From NCBI RefSeq assembly GCF_000006565.2, contig NC_031480.1:3941529-4005528 (forward strand): 64,000 nucleotides of DNA. The letters are read 5' to 3'. Below the pieces are notes generated by a model. The model had not been told where the DNA came from. It did not search any database and saw nothing but the letters and a program-made list of their open reading frames with translations. This stretch comes from Toxoplasma gondii ME49. Taxonomy: Eukaryota > Apicomplexa > Conoidasida > Eucoccidiorida > Sarcocystidae. The position numbers and the translations under genes are program-made. Shown here piece by piece: positions 58,201 to 64,000 of the stretch. Each line of letters opens with the position of its first letter. Positions within the stretch are counted from its first letter, which is position 1.

Positions 58201-58540
58201 GCTTCGTTAAACAGGAGAGACATTTGTGCGTAGAGGAGATCTGAACGCACAACACAAGTTGTTTTCGTACCTGACTGGACAGAGGGAAGGCAAAGGCAGG
58301 TCGCCAGGGACTACGCGGTCGGCTCCTGACGCAAATCTGTTTCCTTCTTGTCTTGGTCCCGCACAGGACTTTTCGTTCGCGTCAACTCATCTTGACTTGT
58401 GGGTGCCGTCGTTTTTCTTTCAGGTACCACCTTTGTACCAAGACCCTTCGATGTTCCTGATTGCGGGTCGCGAAGGATCGAAGAAGCGCGGCAAGACAGA
58501 AGAACGGAGGCGGAAGCCTGCGGCTGTGTTTCTTGCGTAA
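47219..58540 (+). CDS. XPR1: SPX-EXS phosphate exporter (XPR1/SYG1 family), 17 exons
   Basis: A multi-pass membrane protein that exports inorganic phosphate, gated by inositol pyrophosphates bound to its cytosolic SPX domain. Exons: 47219-47526, 47749-48358, 48706-48915, 49216-49338, 49886-50037, 50626-50706, 51087-51230, 51581-51706, 52072-52179, 52820-52857, 53342-53411, 54078-54182, 54825-54959, 55658-55766, 56727-56789, 57481-57546, 58424-58540. All borders are GT-AG and all phases match. The product is about 854 residues against about 696 in human XPR1. SPX spans residues 1-376, the transmembrane part about 425-600, and EXS about 600-815. The tail is basic (GSKKRGKTEERRRK). The ATG context is ideal (AAAATGAAG). 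The gene is divergent from ATM. The exon 4 donor (CGA|GTACGC) is the least certain. Confidence 0.93.
47618..47659. repeat. (TA)n microsatellite, SPX-EXS intron 1
   Basis: Nearly pure 40-bp TA run in the intron 47527-47748. Confidence 0.9.
47801..47887 (+). repeat. 29-codon poly-serine tract inside the SPX domain
   Basis: A (TCTTCCTCTTCTTCA)n-type repeat gives 29 consecutive Ser codons, in frame, just after the exon 2 acceptor at 47748/47749. Mixed Ser codons (TCT, TCC, TCA, TCG) indicate an older tract, not a recent slippage run. Confidence 0.9.
48486..48526. repeat. (TA)n microsatellite, SPX-EXS intron 2
   Basis: Imperfect TA/TATG tract in the intron 48359-48705. Confidence 0.85.
49539..49571. 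repeat. (TA)n microsatellite, SPX-EXS intron 4
   Basis: Pure TA run within the intron 49339-49885. Confidence 0.85.
49886..51706 (+). CDS. XPR1: Transmembrane exons of the SPX-EXS exporter
   Basis: Four exons. 49886-50037 encodes a membrane helix (FAMGCMAILLLNILVLSLAP) ending in LLAYLPIYR. 50626-50706 encodes FATMAGAAAVAAMEYFGVNY. 51087-51230 encodes FLLDIDPKCQVD and a helix (FQQLLFLLTFAMFLLDYKFA). 51581-51706 encodes YWAYMPALILLQLALLVVPH and FRFTYRRHILSIFKEVFLAG. Order and spacing match XPR1 (IYRGGFLL; AGVNHVLIFEL; TYVYPLALYGFMVFFLINP). Every junction is phase 2, except the first exon's start which is phase 0. Confidence 0.9.
50122..50505. repeat. Cluster of three (TA)n tracts, SPX-EXS intron 5
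   Basis: Tracts at about 50122-50236, 50389-50417 and 50480-50505 in the intron 50038-50625. Confidence 0.85.
52072..58540 (+). CDS. XPR1: EXS domain exons of the exporter
   Basis: Nine short exons carry the EXS signatures in order: VFAVSDVKLVQNIVGDVLTS (like VGFADFWLADQL), FMRPLLGGLPFYLRFCQCII then RYRG, MHLMNAGKY (family HLVNAGKY), YLLGTIYMFAWDIKVDWGLM (family WDLKMDWGL), MYPRWMYRSIAVGNLIGRLT then WAM, LILVISLMEICRRAA (family PLEVFRRF), and RLEHEHLSNSSKYRAV (family ENEHLNNCGEFRAV). The exon at 52820-52857 is only 38 nt. Introns here are 380-960 nt and most hold (TA)n tracts. Confidence 0.93.
52254..52472. repeat. Two (TA)n tracts, SPX-EXS intron 9
   Basis: Tracts at 52254-52322 and 52447-52472 in the intron 52180-52819. 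Confidence 0.85.
53647..53890. repeat. (TA)n cluster, SPX-EXS intron 11
   Basis: Tracts at 53647-53742 and 53838-53886, the second grading into a short GA run, in the intron 53412-54077. A smaller TA tract lies at 53207-53229 in the preceding intron. Confidence 0.85.
54618..54700. repeat. (TA)n then (GATA)n microsatellite, SPX-EXS intron 12
   Basis: TA tracts are followed by about eight GATA units (54653-54687) in the intron 54183-54824. Confidence 0.85.
55573..55628. repeat. 19-bp tandem repeat just upstream of the exon 14 acceptor
   Basis: Three near-identical copies of TCTCCGTTCTGCCTCTGAA end about 30 bp before the acceptor at 55657/55658. They extend the pyrimidine-rich region. A (TA)n tract lies further upstream in the same intron at 55173-55220. 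Confidence 0.85.
55870..56350. repeat. AT-rich block, SPX-EXS intron 14
   Basis: (TA)n tracts at 55877-56060 and 56302-56350, with intervening AT-rich unique sequence, in the 960-nt intron 55767-56726, the longest of this gene. Confidence 0.8.
58031..58209. repeat. Perfect 31-bp inverted repeat in SPX-EXS intron 16
   Basis: The arms 58031-58061 (taacgaagcggtttttattc...) and 58179-58209 are exact reverse complements over 31 bp, separated by 117 bp that itself contains gaaaa/tttc half-repeats. It lies in the intron 57547-58423. It could be a small foldback (MITE-like) element or an RNA hairpin. I see no target-site duplication. Confidence 0.85.
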
Positions 58541-58889
58541 CGTGACGCATCAGCGACGCCGCGCACAGAGCGACAGGCTGCGGGAAGAGAAGCGACGGAT
58601 GCAGCGAACGCGCGTTCAGCTTCCGCGATGGCCCGCGCCTCTCCAGAAAAGGAGACATCTAGTCGAAAAGTCGGTGGTGAAGAGGCGCCGAACGAGAGTG
58701 ACACGAACCGAGACGCAGGGCTGATGGCAGACACCGAACCAGTGACCGCTCTGCGCAGCAGTCTTCAAAGAAATGCATGTTTACGTCGATCATAATCGAA
58801 GCAAACATTTGCATAAACTTCATTCGTGTATACGTATACATATATATACACACATCTATATGTATCTGTATCTATGCTTCTCTCGACAA

Positions 58890-58928
<39 letters not shown>

Positions 58929-60453
58929 AAATCGGTGCATAATATCTCTGGTAAGATGTATGTGGACAGTGGGACACCAAGAAAGGGGGAGACATCTTGG
59001 GTTTCCCTGCGATTGTGTGTGTCACGATATCCTTTGTTAATGAGTACGACCGTAGGGAGTACAGGGACTCAACTGAATCTGCGTGGAGTCTTGGAGAGAG
59101 TGAGTTAGGAACGCGGTTGTCAATTTGCCTTCATCGGCGACAAGTTTTAGAGGCGTTTTCGCGTCTGTGGACAGAAGTGTACAAGGCTGAAAATCTGTTT
59201 ATGAGGTTTTCTCGTCAAGCAATAACACTTGAATCTAAAGCGAACCGCCTTGGTGCCGGTGACTTGCTGGATTCTCGCTCACAGTTTGCTTTCTCGCTTG
59301 CGGACAGCCGAGGAGTTCCAGCGTCCGGACAGACGGATGCGGCGCCGCTGTCTCTTGTGCCCAGGCAGAGAAAGTTAGGAATCTTGTGCCAGATGCGCCG
59401 CCTTTTCTGATTTCGAAGGAGTGCATTTTCAGCTGAGCGCTTCTCGGTTCACTTCTAGCAGAGGCTTCGACTGTGAAATGGCAGTGACCTTTTTCCGAGA
59501 GATATTTCTCGTTCTCTTCGCTCTTCCAGAGTCGCCTCGTTGCCTGCGACCCTTCGCGGCTAGAACGAGCCACTCTGGGAATGGACAAGGTATTTGCGAT
59601 GCAAGCAGAGACGCCCGACGCGGAAGCTGTAGATCAGAGCGAGACACACACACGTCAGTGAAACGTTTTAAACCTCTCGACTGAGCTCCAGTGGTCTGTA
59701 AAAATTCCAGCGAGATGTTGAAAGTCAGAAGCCAGCTGAAGAAAAGCACGAAGAAGGGAGGGCTAGCCGTTCCACGAACATCGCGGGGATTTTAATCTTA
59801 GCCCAGCTCAGCAATCCCCTCTGTACGTGAAGCGTAACTTTATCAAGATTTCGAAGCCAAATCCTGATTCGAATATGCTTTTCACGAGTACGACCAAGCA
59901 GTTTGCACCTCTCGAGGCCGGAAGAAGAGACAGTGACGCTTCCACTGTTTGTGGCAGCGTCCGAGGCTAATTTGCCCGGCACCTTCGTCGCACAGGAACG
60001 CCTTCTCTGAGGAAGCCTCGCTGTAAATTGGTTCTTTTCTGCCCCCGGGGAAAGACTCATTCTGATAAGGCGCCAGCTGATTTGCCGGCCAAGTCCTTCA
60101 ACAGAAAAAAGCCTTCTCATGAAAAACGCGCTCTGTTGAAACAGAAAGAAAACGCCTCGCCATGATTCCCAGGGACCTGTACACGCGAAAGATGAAGCGC
60201 GAGAAAACGGCAAAGACAGAGCATAGTAGCTGGTTCCCCTCCTTTTGCCTTCTTCTAAATCTTAAACTCTAAGCAAAAGCCTAATAGATGTGTGAGTTTC
60301 TTTATTGTGGTCTTACGTAGAAGTCGCTACAGATGAACTTCTTGAAGAATATAGACATATGTGTGTAAGCGTCTGTTACACCCGTACATAAGGATAAAGC
60401 AACTTTTAGATGTAGGCATACATTTGAGCAATCTACAGGTGATTATACGCATA

Positions 60454-60484
<31 letters not shown>

Positions 60485-61857
60485 GGATGGACCGTATACA
60501 AGCACATAAATATATGTATATATATATCTTCATATTTTCCTTGTATAGATGCTTATTGTGGGAAAGAGAGAGACTGATTCCCCGAATTTCGCCTTTTGAC
60601 GAATTCGTTCTTTCTGCAGACACTCCGCAGGATAGGAGAGGGAAAGTATTTTGACTTTCTGCAGAGACGAAAATTCCCCCATTTCGCTTGGGGGTTGCAT
60701 GCATGCTCAACGAGTTTTTCCTTGACGAGGAACAAGCGAAGAAGAGCGCCAGCAAGACACGGAGAAAAGGGATTTTTACTGCGAGAAAACGAGCAAAGGA
60801 CGTCCTATCTCCACCTTTTTTCTCGTGTACCTCTCCTAAAAAAAACCAAGATGGGCGACCTCCTTTCTCCGTTGTGTTCACAAAAAGTTTCTGCCATGTC
60901 TCACCACACACAGAGAGGAGGGTGACAAGACAGCGTTCCTCACGCCAGCGTCTCTGCACAAGCGAACCTCAAGAAATTCTTGATTTTCCAGAGAAGTAAA
61001 CTCTCGCAGAAGAGTATTTCCTGTGGCACAGGCGAACGAGGAGACTCGCAGCGCTCCAATGTCGCCTTTTTGTCTGCCTGAGGAAGCAGAAAAAAGTGGA
61101 TTTCTGCCTTTCGTAGGGCCTGTCTCGGCTTCCTACAAAGAACGTCACCAGTGCTCGCAGGAATGAAATGCCATTCCTCTTTCTTCGCGGTTTCTCCTCA
61201 TCCCGAACTCTTTTTTCTTCGTTTTTCTTCGGCTCCGTCCCCCCGTCGTCTGCATTGTGTTTGTCGGAATTTTCTCATGCCCCCGTCCTTCTTCATAGAG
61301 AAAGCGCGGAGGAAGGCGTTTTTCTCTCTCTGTCGCTGATTCAAACCTCTCCTTCCCTTTAGGCTTTCCAAGGCCTTCTTCTGTCTTCTCATCTTGTTCC
61401 TTTTCTTCGCCTCTCCTTTCTCCTCCCTGGTTTCTGCTTCTCTCCTTCTCTCTTTTGTTCCTTCTTTCCTTGTCCGGCTTCTTCTTCGCCGTGTTGTCGC
61501 GTTTCGTTGTCTTTTTCTCTCTTCTTCTGTTGACGCTCCTTCGTGAAAAGCTGAATAGGCCTTTCTCTCCGCTCTGTCGCGCCTTGGCCTCCCGAAGGTC
61601 CCTTGTCTCTCCTCCGACTTGGAAGCGTCTTCTGCCCGGGCATCGACTCTGAGAGAAGCTTCCCTTTCCGGTTCTGCAGCAACTTATAGAGACAAAGTTA
61701 TCTTCCCCGCTCTTCAGGTGTCTTGGCGCAACTTCTCTTTCGACCTTGCAAGCTGCCGCAGGAGAGCGACGTGTGTGGAGCTGCGCTGGGCGCAGAATGC
61801 ACCACCCGAATCCGTCAGTCCACCAAGTCCGAGCGTCGCGATGCTGCTCCGCCATGT
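58541..61857. other. Intergenic region between the exporter and the right-edge gene
   Basis: Holds the exporter 3' UTR, (TA)n tracts at about 58837-58926 and 60452-60530, a small 9-bp inverted repeat (60097-60105 with 60132-60140), and from about 61170 to 61620 a strongly pyrimidine-rich tract that fits the leader of the right-edge gene. The 268-codon minus frame at 61145-61951 is the purine-rich complement of that leader and is not taken as a gene. Confidence 0.45.
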
Positions 61858-64000
61858 ATGGCTCGTCAGATGATGTCTGCTGCACCTGATTCGCAGTCTC
61901 ATTTACCGCAGAAGTTCGCGTTTTCAGATGCGCGACTCCGCCGCGTCGCAAACGAAGCCGACAGCCGCCGGACGCCTGTCTTTCGACCTCCGGCTGAGGC
62001 GTCTAGCCACTCGAGCGGACCGCCGCGAACGGGGAGCGCGCCTTCTTCTCGCTCTCCCTTTGGCAGTTCTCTCCTTCCGTCTGTTCATCGGCCTGCGATG
62101 CGGGGGCTTCAGAGTGGAGAAAATGGGGAGACAGCCCTCCTGCGAGAAACGAGAAACATGAAGGACTGTAAAGAAAGTCAAGCGTCGACGCTGGCTGCCC
62201 TGGCCCTTCGCCGCAGCTCTGCCTCGTACGTTTCAGCGGCTTCTTCTCCCCGGTCTCCACCTGCTTCGCAGTCTTCTCAGGCGACTCCACCGTCTTCTTC
62301 AGATCCTTTCTGTTCTTCTCTTTTATCTCGCCTCAACTCTGCGCCTTCGGCTACCGCTGTGGCTGCGGCGACCTCTCCAGCAGCAGTCCATGGCGGTGGA
62401 TCTCCACCTGAACTTCTTGTCATCGCCAGAGAGCGACGTCGGAGTCTCCCCTTACACGACTCCAAATCGCTTCGTTCTGTCTCGTCTTCTTCGTTCTCTC
62501 CTTCCTGTTCTTCCTCTTCTTCTTCCTGTTCTTCCTCTTCTCCGTCCTGTTCTTCCTCTTCAGCTTCCTCTTCAGCTTCAGCTTCCTCTTCTTCCGTTTT
62601 CCTTGCATTTGCAGAGTCGCGCGGTAGGGGTTCTCGGCGAGTGTCTTCCCAGTCTTCGGGGCGCAGACAGGACATTCCCTTTCCATCCTTCTTGAGTCCG
62701 CACTGGACAGATGCGTTTTGCTCGTCTCACAAAGGAGACGAGAAATCGGAGTCTCTCGGAGTCCACCGAGACACAACGTCTCTGCGTACCACACCTTCTT
62801 TTGCGGAGCTCCCAACTCGTCACCCTTCATCTCCGCGGTCGCGTTCTGACTCCTCGAATCCCTTTTTTGACGGGGCAGATGCAGCCTTCGATGCATGCAG
62901 TGCCACAGGGCAAGCAATCAAGTCACCTGAATCTTCGCAACCTACTTCTTCATCTTCCTCCTTCCCTTATCCTTCAGCTTCCTCTCTACAGCATACTTCT
63001 TCTTCGTCTTCTCGATTCACCTTCAGTGTCTCAGGGCCGTCTGTGGGAGGCTTGTCTGCTTGTGGCGCTCCTCAGGAGGGCAAGGGGCGTATGGATCCGA
63101 GACAGGCCGAGGACGTTTCGCTTTTTTCTTCCAATCTTCTGCATGCGTCCGGTCTGCATGAAAGTTTATTCAACCTGTCTGCTCTAGACGTCTCTGCCGT
63201 CTACGGAGAAACACAGCAAGCCGTGTCGCCTCCTCTCGCCTCCTCAATCTTTTCCTTTTCCGGAGAGAAGAAGCCGCACCCAGATGCTTCAGCTTCGGAA
63301 GTGCCAGCATCTCCTTCCGCTCCTTTATCGGCAAATCCTTCTTCCTCTTCTTCATCTGTTCCTTCTTCTCTGCGTTCGACGTCTGTTTCGTCTTCTGGGC
63401 ACCGCGTGGACTCAGCTGAAGAAGCATGCGAAGACAAGAAAGGAGCCAGCGTCGGAGCCGGACAATGTGTACATACACCGCGGGGCGGCGGGGTGTCGAT
63501 GGCGACTGCGGGATCCATGCCCTTCTCTGCTGAACGAGAGAAACGCGTTGAAGAGAGAGGAACTTCAAACGAAGCTGTTGTTGAACGCGAACATGAGAAG
63601 ATGGCGAGATCTCAGGTGTCTCCGGAAACTCAGGAAGAACGCATGCGCCGAATTCAGAAAGAACTGGAGGCTCTCAAGGAGCGCAACGACGCGTTGGAGT
63701 TGCAGCTGTTCGAGACCCAGCGTAGACGAAGAGCGGCGGCTGGGTTGCAGTTGAAGACCGAGAGAAGACCTCTTTCTTCCTCTGACTCTCCATTTAATTC
63801 TCGCTTTGATGCTCGGTTGGGCGATGGCGTAACGCATGCTCAGAACGCTTCTGAGGCTGCTGCGGCGGCTCCGAGAGGAGCCCCTCGAGAGGCAAAAGAA
63901 GAGACATATAGAGAGCGGACTTCTTGCCCTCTGACGCCCCTGCCTTCGTTCGTTCTACGAAGAGACTCGGAGACAGCGTGCTCTGTTGAGACGCCGCGGT
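61858..64000 (+). CDS. Serine-rich coiled-coil protein, partial, open at right edge
   Basis: The frame is open from 61690 to the last base. Its first ATG is at 61858 (MARQMMSAAPDSQS), with a second choice at 61870. At least 714 codons are present without a stop. Composition is Ser-, Pro- and Ala-rich, with a Ser/Cys stretch at 62460-62600 (SSSSCSSSSPSCSSSS-like), another Ser run at 62945-63020, and a third at 63330-63410. Near residues 582-630 (63600-63750) is a charged heptad-like segment (EERMRRIQKELEALKERNDA then LELQLFETQRRRR) that looks like a coiled coil. No catalytic domain is visible, no signal peptide is evident, and function is unknown. An acceptor-like CTCTTCAG at 61710-61717 means the true start could be further upstream on another exon. 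Confidence 0.7.
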   Translation, partial: MARQMMSAAPDSQSHLPQKFAFSDARLRRVANEADSRRTPVFRPPAEASSHSSGPPRTGSAPSSRSPFGSSLLPSVHRPAMRGLQSGENGETALLRETRNMKDCKESQASTLAALALRRSSASYVSAASSPRSPPASQSSQATPPSSSDPFCSSLLSRLNSAPSATAVAAATSPAAVHGGGSPPELLVIARERRRSLPLHDSKSLRSVSSSSFSPSCSSSSSSCSSSSPSCSSSSASSSASASSSSVFLAFAESRGRGSRRVSSQSSGRRQDIPFPSFLSPHWTDAFCSSHKGDEKSESLGVHRDTTSLRTTPSFAELPTRHPSSPRSRSDSSNPFFDGADAAFDACSATGQAIKSPESSQPTSSSSSFPYPSASSLQHTSSSSSRFTFSVSGPSVGGLSACGAPQEGKGRMDPRQAEDVSLFSSNLLHASGLHESLFNLSALDVSAVYGETQQAVSPPLASSIFSFSGEKKPHPDASASEVPASPSAPLSANPSSSSSSVPSSLRSTSVSSSGHRVDSAEEACEDKKGASVGAGQCVHTPRGGGVSMATAGSMPFSAEREKRVEERGTSNEAVVEREHEKMARSQVSPETQEERMRRIQKELEALKERNDALELQLFETQRRRRAAAGLQLKTERRPLSSSDSPFNSRFDARLGDGVTHAQNASEAAAAAPRGAPREAKEETYRERTSCPLTPLPSFVLRRDSETACSVETPR

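Noticed and set aside
61145..61951. 268-codon minus-strand frame, Lys/Glu/Arg-rich
   Set aside because: It is the complement of a pyrimidine-rich leader and overlaps the start of the convincing plus-strand frame; it has no domain or initiation context.
62277..62675. Acidic minus-strand frame (poly-Glu)
   Set aside because: It is the antisense of the Ser/Cys-rich block in the right-edge gene.

Overview
The window looks like nuclear chromosomal DNA of a tissue-cyst-forming coccidian (Sarcocystidae: Toxoplasma gondii, Hammondia or Neospora). The grounds are near-balanced base composition, many short-to-medium introns with clean GT-AG borders, long pyrimidine-rich leaders ahead of start codons, poly-serine and acidic insertions inside otherwise conserved proteins, frequent (TA)n tracts inside introns, and many TGCATGC palindromes. 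I cannot separate the genera from sequence alone.

Layout, left to right. (1) 1-245, minus strand: the 5' end of an unrecognised gene that runs off the left edge, with a pyrimidine-rich leader at about 250-600. (2) 246-3510: intergenic, holding a strong hairpin at 684-737 and no convincing gene. (3) 3511-42251, minus strand: one very large multi-exon gene for an ATM/TEL1-type PIKK checkpoint kinase. The TAN-like N-terminus is in the exon at 41111-42251, the FAT region runs from about 15420 down to 8534, the PI3K-like kinase core lies in exons between 7806 and 4176, and a textbook FATC tail ends at 3511. I could place about 36 exons, nearly all with compatible splice phases, giving roughly 7,800-7,900 residues, more than twice human ATM. 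(4) 42252-47218: a 5-kb divergent intergenic region with purine/pyrimidine tracts, copies of the WGAGACG motif and a degenerate 35-bp tandem repeat. (5) 47219-58540, plus strand: a 17-exon gene for an XPR1/SYG1-type SPX-EXS phosphate exporter (about 854 residues), whose SPX domain is split by a 29-serine tract and an acidic segment. (6) 58541-61857: intergenic. (7) 61858 to the right edge, plus strand: a long frame, open to the last base, encoding a serine-rich protein with a predicted coiled coil.

The kinase and the phosphate exporter are transcribed divergently from the same 5-kb region. One works in nuclear DNA-damage signalling and the other in phosphate and inositol-pyrophosphate homeostasis; nothing in the sequence ties them functionally beyond that arrangement. 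The main uncertainties are exon joins at 35.0-36.0 kb and 23.9-24.2 kb, the exact donor near 10.05 kb, and the identity of the two edge genes.
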